Origin: a virus
Length of the DNA: 36,285 nt
IMG/VR virus record: IMGVR_UViG_3300034198_011088
Location: 1 to 36,285 of that record
Reading direction: 5' to 3' (one strand)
The notes beneath the pieces were generated by a model, which did no database searches, was not told where the DNA came from, and saw only the letters and a program-made list of their open reading frames with translations. The position numbers and the translations under genes were made by a program. Below are positions 14,814-23,330 of this stretch, piece by piece (the stretch's first letter is position 1; every line of letters begins with the position of its first letter).

Positions 14814-14871
14814 TATTAGTAATATTTCGAATAAATGATTTCAAATCTTTGTCCAATACCCGCATCATAAT

Positions 14872-14961
14872 CTATAGGAATGCATAGATTGCAGCTATAA
14901 TAGATAATCCTCCGAGGAGGACTCCGATCCAAAAGTCAGCATTTGTTAAAAATTCGGGCAT
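14872..14961 (-). CDS. 29-residue single-pass membrane peptide
   Basis: ATG 14961 to TAG 14872 encodes MPEFLTNADFWIGVLLGGLSIIAAIYAFL. A short polar N-terminus is followed by one continuous hydrophobic helix (residues 10-29). A near-consensus sigma70-like promoter lies with its -10 5 bases from the ATG, which is strong support for a real gene despite the size. Candidates are a holin-like, superinfection-exclusion or small regulatory membrane peptide. The peptide has no cationic tail, and its function is unknown. Confidence 0.65.
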   Translation of the reverse strand: MPEFLTNADFWIGVLLGGLSIIAAIYAFL

Positions 14962-14966
14962 ATCAC

Positions 14967-14994
14967 AATATACCTCTATTTTGGAGATTGTCAA
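14967..14994 (-). promoter_or_regulatory. Sigma70-like promoter of the 29-aa peptide
   Basis: On the minus strand, TTGACA (14989-14994), a 16-base spacer, TATATT (14967-14972), then 5 bases to the ATG. The TGA stop of the metallophosphoesterase gene is part of the -35 hexamer. Confidence 0.75.
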
Positions 14995-15647
14995 AGAAAT
15001 TTTAAAGAAAATGTTCCGTCCTCGTAAATTTCCACATAAGAGCACTTTTCTTCACAGAACGAACCACTATTAATGTAAATGCAATTATTCATATATCTCA
15101 CTTCTGCATGATGAGTGTGACCCGCCAAAAGAACATCATATTTCGCTCCATGTCTCTCCACGAACTTTTTACAGACGATATCCTTCGCTTTAACCCAAGA
15201 TTTACTAATTCTTTTAAGCATTCGGGAGGCATTGTGATTTTTATCAATTTTTTGAATCTGATAATATAATCCAGTAAAGAACCAAGTGATGAATGGTTTG
15301 TGTTTTATCCAATGATCATATTTGTCACCATGTTCAAAGAAATATTTTGTCCCATTAATAATCGCAAGATAGTTATCCACAAAATCCATACCGGTAATGG
15401 CTGATAAAAATTCAGCATTGGCATCATGATTTCCATGAACCAAGATAACTTCATGTGATTTACTTAATTTTCGGATTTTGCTGAGAATTGCCCAATCCTT
15501 TTTATCAAATCTTTTAAATGAATAACTATCGAATAGATCCCCATTGATGATTAAGGTCTGAAAATCCAGATTAAGAATTTGTAAGACTTTATCCTTTTGA
15601 CTGACAGGACTTCCTAGATGTATGTCACTAATAGTTAATATTTGCAT
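14991..15647 (-). CDS. Metallophosphoesterase (calcineurin-like)
   Basis: 218 aa. The motifs appear in order: SDIHLG (D8, H10), INGDLFD (D38), VHGNHDAN (about 71-78) and AGHTHHAE near residue 176, which is the full two-metal active site. The arrangement resembles LpxH-type UDP-diacylglucosamine pyrophosphatases and related phage phosphoesterases. The substrate cannot be read from sequence; a nucleotide or nucleic-acid phosphodiester is as likely as a lipid intermediate. It follows nrdA with a 3-base gap and so probably belongs to the nrd transcription unit. Confidence 0.88.
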   Translation of the reverse strand: MQILTISDIHLGSPVSQKDKVLQILNLDFQTLIINGDLFDSYSFKRFDKKDWAILSKIRKLSKSHEVILVHGNHDANAEFLSAITGMDFVDNYLAIINGTKYFFEHGDKYDHWIKHKPFITWFFTGLYYQIQKIDKNHNASRMLKRISKSWVKAKDIVCKKFVERHGAKYDVLLAGHTHHAEVRYMNNCIYINSGSFCEEKCSYVEIYEDGTFSLKFL

Positions 15648-15650
15648 AAA

Positions 15651-17300
15651 TTATGCTTCGCAGGAACTACACTGCATCAAATCGCGCACCAATTTTTGAG
15701 TAGGAGAAGACGACCGTTGATAGTATAAGGTTTTGATTTTTGCTCTCCATGCATAGATCATCAATTCATTAATTTCTTTCAAGGTAGCATCTGGGGATAT
15801 CATTAGATTCAAAGACTGACCTTGATCAACTTCCTCTTGACGAACTGCTGCTTGATCTATGATTGCCTTTTGAGAGATTTCGCCAAAAGTCTTAAAAGCA
15901 TCCTTTTCGTCTTGGGATAGTTCGACAAGATGCTGCACACTTCCCCCGTGAATTAAAATAGATTTCCAAATTTCGGGAGTATTTGTTCCTTTATTTTCGA
16001 ATAAATGCTCTAACCATGGATTTTTGTAGGTAAATTTCCCCTTTGCCAAATCCTTTACATAATAGTTAGAGTTTAGAGGTTCAATAGATGGTGATACTTG
16101 TCCTAAAATGAATGAAGAGCTTGTGGTTGGTGCAATAGCAATAGTAGTAACGTTTCTACGTCCATAACCCTTCAGTAAGTCCGGTTCGCCAAATAAAGTT
16201 GCCAGTTCTTCAGTTGCCTTATCACATCGGGTTCTGATATTTTTCCATATGACCCGATTTAAAGAACTAGCTAAAATAGATTCAAAAGGAATTAATTTAG
16301 ATTGTAGATAAGAATGCCAACCTAATACTCCTAATCCTAATGCTCGTTGATTAATTGCAAATCGTCTAGGTGATACCATCAGAGGCATACCTACTGTTTT
16401 ATCGATAAATTCGGACATGACCGCATCTAAGAAATAGATTAATGTCTCCACTGCATCAGTATCTTTCCATTCATCATAATGTAATAGATTCATAGAGGAC
16501 AGGTTACATACAAAACTTTCATCTTTTGTAGAGGACAATGTAATCTCAGCACACATGTTTGAACTATTAATTTTAAGTCCTTTATCCTTATAAACTTGTG
16601 GAGCATTATTGTTTACATTGTCAGTAAAGAATACATAAGGATAACCAGTTTCTGACCGTTTTTTAATTACTAAACTCCAGATTTTTCGATATTGTTTATC
16701 GCCATCAATCATTTTATTCATCCACTCATCTGATACACAGACTCCGATAGACATATCTTGAATAGTGTGACCTTCCCCGCGAATCTTCAGGAACTCTTCA
16801 ATATCAGGATGATCAATAGGGAGATATGCTGCAAAATGACCTCTACGGCTTGCCCCTTGATTCACTATATTGGTTACATTGTCAAACAGTTCCATAGCCC
16901 TTACAGGACCTTCTGCAATGCCTCCTGTAGAGATTGTAGTGCCTCTGGAACGGATGTCTCCAAAATATCCAGAAGTTCCCCCTCCACACTTTGACATATA
17001 TCCAACTTCGGCTTGTTTAATTAAAAAATCTTCAATGGAATCTGATACATGGGAGTTAAAACAAGAGATAGGAAGACCCCTAGCATTTCCAAAATTAATG
17101 AGAACTGGAGTGCTAAGAGAATACCAACCATTAGACAGATAATCTAAAAACTTATCAGCAAATCCTGCTATTTTTAGATATTTTTCCGCAGTGTCGGCAA
17201 TAACCTGAAACCTTTCTTCAGGTGTTTCAGTTTCAGACAAATACCCACGTTTGAGAAATGTGCGCGAATCTTTATTCAACCAGTAGTAATTTCTTGTCAT
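15651..17300 (-). CDS. nrdA: Ribonucleotide reductase class I alpha subunit
   Basis: 549 aa, markedly shorter than typical NrdA or NrdE (about 700-760). No N-terminal ATP cone is visible; the protein begins almost directly with the catalytic barrel. Active-site residues are all present: C80 (PISCFNS) and C265 (FVCNLSSMN) as the redox pair, N248-C250-E252 (SSNMCAEI) as radical and acid/base residues, Y526-Y527 (KTLYYQ) for radical transfer, and the C-terminal C544/C547 (CSSC) for reduction. It reduces ribonucleotides to deoxyribonucleotides with NrdB. Lack of the cone suggests escape from dATP feedback. It lies 5 bases after nrdB. Confidence 0.95.
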   Translation of the reverse strand: MTRNYYWLNKDSRTFLKRGYLSETETPEERFQVIADTAEKYLKIAGFADKFLDYLSNGWYSLSTPVLINFGNARGLPISCFNSHVSDSIEDFLIKQAEVGYMSKCGGGTSGYFGDIRSRGTTISTGGIAEGPVRAMELFDNVTNIVNQGASRRGHFAAYLPIDHPDIEEFLKIRGEGHTIQDMSIGVCVSDEWMNKMIDGDKQYRKIWSLVIKKRSETGYPYVFFTDNVNNNAPQVYKDKGLKINSSNMCAEITLSSTKDESFVCNLSSMNLLHYDEWKDTDAVETLIYFLDAVMSEFIDKTVGMPLMVSPRRFAINQRALGLGVLGWHSYLQSKLIPFESILASSLNRVIWKNIRTRCDKATEELATLFGEPDLLKGYGRRNVTTIAIAPTTSSSFILGQVSPSIEPLNSNYYVKDLAKGKFTYKNPWLEHLFENKGTNTPEIWKSILIHGGSVQHLVELSQDEKDAFKTFGEISQKAIIDQAAVRQEEVDQGQSLNLMISPDATLKEINELMIYAWRAKIKTLYYQRSSSPTQKLVRDLMQCSSCEA

Positions 17301-17305
17301 AATTT

Positions 17306-18322
17306 TTAAAATAAGTCGTCAGCATCAAAACTTTTGTTCTTCTTGGAATATCCAGTATCTTTATTGTGGAAGAAATCTGACATATTATTGCCTAATAATT
17401 CTTCGGTGAACCACATAGTTTTTGTATAGACATCTTTATCGACTTCAAAGATTGCAGGGATTCCTATTTCGATTAAAGATTCGTTTAGTCTACTTTTAGT
17501 TAATGTTTCAAGAATATCGGAAGAAAGATTTTCTTCATCAATGCCATTAACCATCCAATGAATGATTTTGTTTTCAGCTTTAAATGCTTCTTTAGCTTCT
17601 TGTTGTATCCTTTCGATTAATTCATCGTCAAATAATTCAGGATGATCTTTTTTGATAGTGTTGATAATTTTCATACCAATACTAGCATGTAATGCTTCTT
17701 CGTTTCTGGTGTATTTTACTTGTTGATCAGTGTCCTTTAATACATTTTTGAATCTCGCAAACCAGTTGATAACGTAGAATTGCGAAAACAACGAAACATT
17801 CTCCACAAAAAGAGTAAAAAGAATTAATGCATATAAATATTGTTTTTTAGAATCTTTGTAAAATCTATGAGTATATTTTCGCAAATATTTAACTCGTCCT
17901 TGAATCCAATCCAATTTTAGATTTTCTGCAAATACGTCCTCTAAATCTAATACTTTAAGCAGACGCTCATAAGCATTTGAGTGAATTACCTCGACATTTG
18001 CCATAACATATCCTAAATCTTGTAGAGAAGGATGTGGCAAATTTTCTCCTAACTTTGCCCAAAAAGATTTTACGGCTACCTCGACTTGGCCAATAGCTGA
18101 TAATGTCCGAACAACAATTTCTCGTTCTTGTTCAGTTAATTCGGTTTTAAACTGATGAATATCTGACTTAAAAGTAAACTCAGCATCTGTCCAAAAACCG
18201 TGATGCATCACCTTGATAAAATCATCTGTCCATGGATAGTGATTAGGTTTTCGACTGATCTGTTCTTCAAATATGGATAATTTTGGGACTGTTGGAGGGT
18301 TCAAAATGAGTTCGTGGGACAT
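17306..18322 (-). CDS. nrdB: Ribonucleotide reductase class I beta subunit
   Basis: 338 aa ferritin-like subunit that generates the radical for NrdA. The first metal-ligand set includes E111 and H114 (VEVIHSNAY), with the radical tyrosine at Y118 in the expected H+4 position. The second-half ligands are FVENVSLFSQF and EEALHASIG (E-x-x-H). This fits a tyrosyl-radical class Ia/b enzyme. Upstream on the minus strand lies a TTGAAG/TATAAG promoter whose -35 is inside a 17-bp inverted repeat. An AGTAAATA box lies 10 bases before the ATG. The gene thus looks to be controlled at more than one stage. Confidence 0.95.
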   Translation of the reverse strand: MSHELILNPPTVPKLSIFEEQISRKPNHYPWTDDFIKVMHHGFWTDAEFTFKSDIHQFKTELTEQEREIVVRTLSAIGQVEVAVKSFWAKLGENLPHPSLQDLGYVMANVEVIHSNAYERLLKVLDLEDVFAENLKLDWIQGRVKYLRKYTHRFYKDSKKQYLYALILFTLFVENVSLFSQFYVINWFARFKNVLKDTDQQVKYTRNEEALHASIGMKIINTIKKDHPELFDDELIERIQQEAKEAFKAENKIIHWMVNGIDEENLSSDILETLTKSRLNESLIEIGIPAIFEVDKDVYTKTMWFTEELLGNNMSDFFHNKDTGYSKKNKSFDADDLF

Positions 18323-18350
18323 TGCGTGTAGTTATTTACTTCTTTTCTAT

Positions 18351-18378
18351 CTTATACCATACTACGAAAAATCTTCAA
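18351..18378 (-). promoter_or_regulatory. Sigma70-like promoter of nrdB-nrdA
   Basis: On the minus strand, TTGAAG (18373-18378), a 16-base spacer, TATAAG (18351-18356). The predicted leader is roughly 20-25 nt, unlike the leaderless arrangement elsewhere. The -35 lies within the inverted repeat at 18365-18415. Confidence 0.5.
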
Positions 18379-18415
18379 TTTCATCACAAAAATGCAAAAA
18401 ATTGAAGATTTTTCG
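18365..18415. repeat. 17-bp inverted repeat upstream of nrdB
   Basis: Perfect arms CGAAAAATCTTCAATTT and AAATTGAAGATTTTTCG flank a 17-base spacer. It may terminate the transcript of the small gene at 18427, act as an operator, or do both. The A/T flanks are compatible with a weak terminator. Confidence 0.8.
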
Positions 18416-18426
18416 AGAGTTGGTAA

Positions 18427-18552
18427 TTATTTTTGTTCTTCCTTGGGTGATTCTTTTTCTGGTTCCGGTTTCCTGAAAATAGCATCATAATTTTCCCAAT
18501 ATTTTTTAAGGTTCGCACCTTTACGAATTTGTGATCCTTTTCCGTTTGCCAT
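18427..18552 (-). CDS. Small basic/acidic hypothetical protein, 41 aa
   Basis: ATG 18552 to TAA 18427 encodes MANGKGSQIRKGANLKKYWE followed by an acidic tail (KPEPEKESPKEEQK). It has a strongly basic N-terminal half and acidic C-terminal half. An ACTAAATA box sits exactly 5 bases before the ATG, which is the main support for the gene. Unrecognised; such bipolar peptides often bind nucleic acid. Confidence 0.55.
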   Translation of the reverse strand: MANGKGSQIRKGANLKKYWENYDAIFRKPEPEKESPKEEQK

Positions 18553-18557
18553 AAGTT

Positions 18558-18565
18558 TATTTAGT
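18558..18565 (-). promoter_or_regulatory. Late-type promoter box ACTAAATA
   Basis: On the minus strand, 5 bases before ATG 18552. Confidence 0.5.
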
Positions 18566-18582
18566 GTATCAGATTGTGCGAT

Positions 18583-18840
18583 TCAAATATAACTGACTTC
18601 AATTTTAAATTCGTTATCGTCAGATTCTTTAACAAATTCTTCCAAATCTGATAAATTATTTTTATAATTATTGGCGACCAACCATTGTTTATATGCAGAT
18701 AATGGATCTGGACTTTCTATAATAGTAAAAGTGTCTGAAGTAGTGGTTTGTAAACAATTAAAAGGTTTGTCGTAATCTATAATTTTTCCATTGGGAGTTT
18801 TGATCTTTCCTACGGAATGTGTTGTAATATTCATGCTCAT
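18583..18840 (-). CDS. Hypothetical protein, 85 aa
   Basis: Unrecognised small soluble protein with a Thr-rich middle and acidic C-terminus. It is the last of a cascade of minus-strand genes joined by ATGA start/stop overlaps. Its ATG (18840) overlaps the TGA of the preceding gene within GAATTATGA. An ATG two codons later (18834) is an alternative. Confidence 0.65.
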   Translation of the reverse strand: MSMNITTHSVGKIKTPNGKIIDYDKPFNCLQTTTSDTFTIIESPDPLSAYKQWLVANNYKNNLSDLEEFVKESDDNEFKIEVSYI

Positions 18841-19169
18841 AATTCGATTCGGTTAAATTTTACATCGTCAATATTTTCAAAAGGATCATTCAATTCCGTA
18901 TATAGTTGCGGGATAATATCGTATTTGTCAAATCCCGGAAGAATGTCTGTAGAAGAGAAGTATGGAACCTCGATGCTCCCTGTAGGAGTTTCTTCCAGTG
19001 TAGTAGGAGTCGCAAAGATCACGAAGAATTTATGATCAGTCTTATATCGGAGATAGAAATCTCGAAAAGATTTGAAAACCAATTCAATTTTCTCTGGACC
19101 GATAAAGTCCTCGTAGTGCAAAAATCGGGTAAATTGGTTTTGATAAACACTATAATTTCGACTTTTCAT
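18837..19169 (-). CDS. Hypothetical protein, 110 aa
   Basis: Unrecognised, rich in Phe and Tyr (FLHYEDF, FKSFRDFYLRY), predicted mixed alpha/beta. It overlaps both neighbours by 4 bases through ATGA junctions and ends in Glu-Leu-stop encoded by GAA TTA TGA. It is therefore likely to be translated in fixed ratio with them. No motif points to a function. Confidence 0.65.
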   Translation of the reverse strand: MKSRNYSVYQNQFTRFLHYEDFIGPEKIELVFKSFRDFYLRYKTDHKFFVIFATPTTLEETPTGSIEVPYFSSTDILPGFDKYDIIPQLYTELNDPFENIDDVKFNRIEL

Positions 19170-19543
19170 AATTCATATCCGCATTTAATTCGCTCATGAC
19201 CGCTGTCATATTCTTCAATATAGATTGTTGGAGGATAAATTTCTACAATCTTTAATTTTGAAATATATGGTGGTTTAAATCCGTAGATACTAGTTTCGTC
19301 TTTAATAGCATCCTGCAATCCTTCTACAACTTCTACTAGAATAGGATCTGAGCGAAATTCGAAATCATACGAATTAGTAAGATATATATTACCTTCATAT
19401 GATTTTTTCAAATGTTCTTCAAGAATATTATATTTTGCAAAATCAAACCCTTTAGTCTTCATCAAATCAACCATTTCTCTGGTCAAATGAAATCTACCAT
19501 ATGCATTGTGTAATACAACTTTAATAGGGGGTTTATTCATCAT
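19166..19543 (-). CDS. Conserved phage hypothetical protein, 125 aa
   Basis: The segment RSDPILVEVVEGLQD (about residues 65-79), then KLKIVEIYP and IYIEEYDSGHERI, matches a small protein family frequent in large phages (pattern R-x-D-P-x-L-V-E-V-V-E ... L-K-I-V-E-I ... I-E-E-Y-D-G). Its function is unknown as far as I know. ATG 19543 overlaps the stop of the 27-codon frame upstream; a second ATG follows immediately. The C-terminus is Glu-Leu encoded by the coupling sequence GAATTATGA. Confidence 0.75.
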   Translation of the reverse strand: MMNKPPIKVVLHNAYGRFHLTREMVDLMKTKGFDFAKYNILEEHLKKSYEGNIYLTNSYDFEFRSDPILVEVVEGLQDAIKDETSIYGFKPPYISKLKIVEIYPPTIYIEEYDSGHERIKCGYEL

Positions 19544-19623
19544 CTTTGAATTTTAGTCTCAGGATATTGCATCAATAATTTGGCAACAATAGGAATACTG
19601 ATTTTAGTATGCTCATCTCTCAT
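19540..19623 (-). CDS. 27-residue peptide in coupled gene cascade
   Basis: ATG 19623 to TGA 19540 encodes MRDEHTKISIPIVAKLLMQY followed by PETKIQR. Both ends show ATGA overlaps with neighbouring genes: the start overlaps the TGA of 19620-19820 and the stop overlaps the ATG of 19166-19543. That double coupling is strong evidence for translation despite the small size. Function unknown; it could be a small protein or a device that passes ribosomes on. Confidence 0.6.
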   Translation of the reverse strand: MRDEHTKISIPIVAKLLMQYPETKIQR

Positions 19624-19820
19624 AATTCGAAAAATCCTTCGTCTTTCAAGTATCTTTCAATTTTTGAAAAATTATCTTCTGCAAAATCTTCATTTTCACA
19701 TTTCAAAGAACTCAAGTAATTTAAAGTTAAATTTAGATTTGCTGAACATTTTTTACCTCTATAATTGAATACTACCGTTTTTCGCAAACAGTCATTTAAT
19801 TTTAGTTGAAAAGCATCCAT
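19620..19820 (-). CDS. Hypothetical protein, 66 aa
   Basis: Unrecognised small protein, with helix at the C-terminus (FSKIERYLKDEGFFEL) and two cysteines. It starts 5 bases after the preceding gene. Its last codons GAA TTA TGA overlap the ATG of the 27-residue peptide gene. Part of the tightly packed cascade 20305-18583. Confidence 0.65.
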   Translation of the reverse strand: MDAFQLKLNDCLRKTVVFNYRGKKCSANLNLTLNYLSSLKCENEDFAEDNFSKIERYLKDEGFFEL

Positions 19821-19825
19821 GCTTA

Positions 19826-20305
19826 TTAATTATCAAACCAAATTACAAGGCGAGTTTGTAGTCCCGCAGATTCAAGCGATTCCATAACTCGAAGAATTGT
19901 CACATATTCAGGTTCGTGTTCGTCTGCAAACTCTGAAACAACTTGTTTATATTCCTCTAGGTTCAGCCAAGTATGAGAATGCCAGTCAGGATTTGATACT
20001 GCATTACTGCGAGCATTCCAACGACTATCTCCTGATGCTACCCAACGTTCTGCATCTTCTTGAGTGCACTTATTATCTCCCTCTCCAATGTATGTCCAAT
20101 AATCCTCTCGTGTCCAAAATGCAGCATTCTCTGGATAACCTTTTAGGGGAGTAACTGGTAGAATGTCGTCATAATTACGAACTCCTGCAATTTTGGCAAA
20201 AATTCCATAGTTTCGGCCCGGATTAAAACCTTGTCCAAAATTTTTCCAAAAATCGGAATCAGCACAGGGTTTATATTCGATATAGCAATGAATGTCGCAT
20301 CCCAT
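19826..20305 (-). CDS. MGCDIH-family conserved phage protein, 159 aa
   Basis: Begins MGCDIHCYIEYK and continues with FGIFAKIAGVR-like and WHSHTWLNLEEYK segments (W-x-x-x-S-H-T-W-L). This is a recognisable but functionally undefined family common in large phages, about 150-200 aa. The N-terminal Cys/Asp/His cluster suggests a metal site, which is inference only. It lies between rIIB (18-base gap) and the coupled gene cascade. Confidence 0.8.
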   Translation of the reverse strand: MGCDIHCYIEYKPCADSDFWKNFGQGFNPGRNYGIFAKIAGVRNYDDILPVTPLKGYPENAAFWTREDYWTYIGEGDNKCTQEDAERWVASGDSRWNARSNAVSNPDWHSHTWLNLEEYKQVVSEFADEHEPEYVTILRVMESLESAGLQTRLVIWFDN

Positions 20306-20323
20306 AATTTTATTATTTAAATA

Positions 20324-21358
20324 TTAATATTCAACTTCTTCGACCCCAACCATCGGTCCATTGTCGGAATTATACCAAGAATATCCTAATTCCGTAATGG
20401 CATCAATGATCTGTTCACGGGAGGGATGTTTAGGAGAGAAGCTATTTTGGATCTTCCGAACACTCACATTAAAATTGTCAAACAGTTGTTTAGATACATA
20501 TTTTCCAACTTTTGCAATGAAATCCGCACGATCTTGGGAAGATTGAATAGTTTTCTGGGCATCTTCTGAAAGAATCGGTTCACCCTTATCGTCTGTGATA
20601 GGTGCAACAATTTCTTCCACATAATCAGCAATGACTTCATATTTACATACTCTCATTTTCTGACAATCGCAATCTGTCGGAACGCTTACTACGTCCCTGG
20701 GGTTGATCTTAACCACTACGGTCTGTCCTCGGGACCAATTCTTGGCATAATCAAGAGATCCTGCATGGCAACCGTGTGAGCAGGAATTATAACGATTATC
20801 GTCTACGCACCGACGAAGAACCTCGACAGTCTCTCCGACTTTGTTTAAGATATGTCCAGTTTTATCAACAGTTCCTTGCACAACTACCGTTTCGGTATTT
20901 CCCATATAACTGTAATAATCGTCTTTTAGCCCTTTATAAGCGAGGAAACATCCATCTTCTGTAAGAGGAAGTTCCTTATAGGCGAGGAAATCATATAATT
21001 CGTTGACAGAACTGTTGGACGGATTCAACTGTAGATTCTCCCAGAACTTCTCAAACAAATTAAGAGGAAGTCCTTCGTTATGAAGACTACGGATTTTATT
21101 CGCCAAAGGTGTAGGGAGATCCTGACCTTTGTAAGTCACTCGATCAGGAGTAACGTCAAAACCTTCTTTAGCAAAGGTTGTTCGAACTTCCTTTGCCTTA
21201 AAGACTTCGACTACTGCATCAAATTGATCTTCCATCGGAAGATTAAAGCAATCCAGAATTTGGGCATACTTCTTATCAGTCTTCAGAACCTTCTTAGGAG
21301 TCTCGTTGATAAAAAAGACGACACCATCATTATTAAAAATATATTGTAATTTGTTCAT
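20324..21358 (-). CDS. rIIB-like protein
   Basis: 344 aa. The core matches rIIB-like proteins of diverse phages. YKGQDLPTPLANKIRSLHNEGLPLNLFEKFWENLQLNPS is followed by SVNELYDFLAYKELPLTEDGCFLAYKGLKDDY, the Cys/His cluster NRYNSCSHGCHAGSLDYA and VVVKINPRDVVSVPTDCDCQKMRVCKYEVI. It directly follows the rIIA-like gene (47-base gap), as in T4, where rIIA and rIIB protect against the Rex exclusion system. The molecular activity is still unclear. I chose ATG 21358 (MNKLQYIF) over an upstream TTG; a TACTAT -10-like element sits 6 bases before it. Confidence 0.88.
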   Translation of the reverse strand: MNKLQYIFNNDGVVFFINETPKKVLKTDKKYAQILDCFNLPMEDQFDAVVEVFKAKEVRTTFAKEGFDVTPDRVTYKGQDLPTPLANKIRSLHNEGLPLNLFEKFWENLQLNPSNSSVNELYDFLAYKELPLTEDGCFLAYKGLKDDYYSYMGNTETVVVQGTVDKTGHILNKVGETVEVLRRCVDDNRYNSCSHGCHAGSLDYAKNWSRGQTVVVKINPRDVVSVPTDCDCQKMRVCKYEVIADYVEEIVAPITDDKGEPILSEDAQKTIQSSQDRADFIAKVGKYVSKQLFDNFNVSVRKIQNSFSPKHPSREQIIDAITELGYSWYNSDNGPMVGVEEVEY

Positions 21359-21405
21359 AAGCGTATAGTAGTTTAGTTCAGATTTGGATTTTTGCAAGTG
21401 TTATT

Positions 21406-23319
21406 TTACTTAAGTTGGAGGATTTTACGAAGTTCGTGACGATCAATTCGATTGTAATAGCAATTACTGGTCATTGCCCGGAAGATGGTTCCTCGAAGAG
21501 ATTGTTCTTCTTTAATTTTAGCGATTCTTTCCGAAAGTTGTTGACAACGACGATCATTTTTCTCAACTTTCAATCTAATTTTTTCACGAATATCATCTCT
21601 CAGAAATCGAATTTGGGTATTTTGAACCAAGAGATCTCTGGCGTTCTTTTCTGTTTGTTTTTGGCGCAATACATCCGCAATTGCCGCATATTCCGGGGAA
21701 CCGATCCCATACCATCCGATAGAAAGCATGTTCTCATACATCTGTTCTGCTTTGACAGTGACATATTGAGAATCAGATGGACCTACTTCAATACTGAATT
21801 TGTATAAATCATCGAAGGAATCGATTTCAAGATCCTGCATCTGTTGCAATGCTTCTGCACCAGAGGTTGCCTCGGGAAGATTCATCTCTTTACGAGCTTT
21901 ATTATGAAGTTCCAAGGCAGTCATCGTAATAGATTTGACCTTCCGTCCGTATGCATATCGGTCATAGAATTTGCAAACAAATGCCTTGTCGAAATCTGCC
22001 AAGTCTTTATTATATACTTTCTTAGGCCATTGAAAAATGACGGACTTAAAGGGTTTGAATGAGAAATATTGATCCAATTTAGCACGATCAATAGTAGTAT
22101 AACATAGATAACTTTCCCTCAATGTGTAATAATTTTTATCAATTTCAACACAATGATCGGTGAATTTATCTTTCCAACTTTCATATGTTTTTTTATCAGG
22201 AAGCAATGCCACCAAATATTTCCCATTTACATCTTTTTCCAAGGGTCTGGAAAAATACGATTTACACATAGCGGAAATCACTGGATAAACATCTTTATAA
22301 AGTTTACTCTTTTGCGTTTCAAACCATTCGCCTTTGACAGTCTGAGTTTCAAAAGTATCCATCAAATCAGGAACAGAAACTTTTTGGAATTGACACATGT
22401 CTTCATTTTCCAGATCTTTTAGAATACCATAGATTTCATTCAGGACGCGAGTATTGGCAGGAGTATTTTCGAAAGATTCCCGACTAATCGGAATACTCAT
22501 TTTTCCAATTGGAATATCAACTACAATGTAATGATCTTGCAATATGGTGCATGAACAATTGTGGATTGACAATCTAGTGTCGTAACAGATATTACCCATT
22601 GTAAAACTATATTGACGACCAATAGATGGATTATGAAATAATTTAATTGTGTAATCCTGAATTTTAATCTCTTTAACAGGAATTGGTGGAGCGTATTCAA
22701 TTCCGTCGCATTTGAAGATGATTGTGTTAGGTTTACAGAATCGAATGAATTGTCGGACATTTCGGATGAATTCTTGTCGATCTGATTTTTGAATTTCTAG
22801 AGAAACTTCTAGACCTGATTCATCGGTTGGTTCTTCGGAAATTTTGAAGATTTGACCTACAGGAATACCTTTATCTCCTCCACCTAATGAACAGGCATAA
22901 GTTGTCAGAATTCCTTCAAAATGAGATTTAACGAAAAATGTATCAGTATAGCACATCGCGCATTTTCCGCCAATTCCAAGCCCCCCGGTTTGTTCGTTAT
23001 TTTTAGTCTTGGTAGATTTGAAATACATTCCAAAAACATTCCGAATATCATGTTCGTCAAGACCTTTAGCAAAATCTCTGAATTTTAGGATATTATCGGA
23101 CTCAAGAATGATTTCTGCCGGTTTTTGAATAGAAAACTTGATATGCTCATCGGTCGAATTAATTGCGTATTCTCTTACAACTGCCATTGATTTATCAGAA
23201 TAAATCTTACTGCGAAGGAACATACATGCAATATCCATTCCTGTAGAATCCATGTCCATCTTGGATGATTCCATATCTCCAGAAGTTAAAATAGGTGAAG
23301 TTTTAAAATTTGATTTCAT
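21406..23319 (-). CDS. rIIA-like protein (GHKL ATPase fold)
   Basis: 637 aa. The N-terminal 180 residues carry GHKL/Bergerat ATPase elements as in rIIA. VREYAINSTDEH is the N-box with E and N/D, FRDFAKGLDEHDI corresponds to the D-x-G-x-G box, and TGGLGIGGKCAMCYTDTFFV is the G-rich lid. The C-terminal part is helical (NARDLLVQNTQIRFLRDDIREKIRLKVEKND) and probably coiled coil. In T4 rIIA is an early membrane-associated protein. I chose ATG 23319; the longer frame would start inside the -35 of the promoter at 23331-23358. A GIY-YIG gene lies divergently upstream. Confidence 0.88.
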   Translation of the reverse strand: MKSNFKTSPILTSGDMESSKMDMDSTGMDIACMFLRSKIYSDKSMAVVREYAINSTDEHIKFSIQKPAEIILESDNILKFRDFAKGLDEHDIRNVFGMYFKSTKTKNNEQTGGLGIGGKCAMCYTDTFFVKSHFEGILTTYACSLGGGDKGIPVGQIFKISEEPTDESGLEVSLEIQKSDRQEFIRNVRQFIRFCKPNTIIFKCDGIEYAPPIPVKEIKIQDYTIKLFHNPSIGRQYSFTMGNICYDTRLSIHNCSCTILQDHYIVVDIPIGKMSIPISRESFENTPANTRVLNEIYGILKDLENEDMCQFQKVSVPDLMDTFETQTVKGEWFETQKSKLYKDVYPVISAMCKSYFSRPLEKDVNGKYLVALLPDKKTYESWKDKFTDHCVEIDKNYYTLRESYLCYTTIDRAKLDQYFSFKPFKSVIFQWPKKVYNKDLADFDKAFVCKFYDRYAYGRKVKSITMTALELHNKARKEMNLPEATSGAEALQQMQDLEIDSFDDLYKFSIEVGPSDSQYVTVKAEQMYENMLSIGWYGIGSPEYAAIADVLRQKQTEKNARDLLVQNTQIRFLRDDIREKIRLKVEKNDRRCQQLSERIAKIKEEQSLRGTIFRAMTSNCYYNRIDRHELRKILQLK

Positions 23320-23330
23320 AAGTGTTCTGC

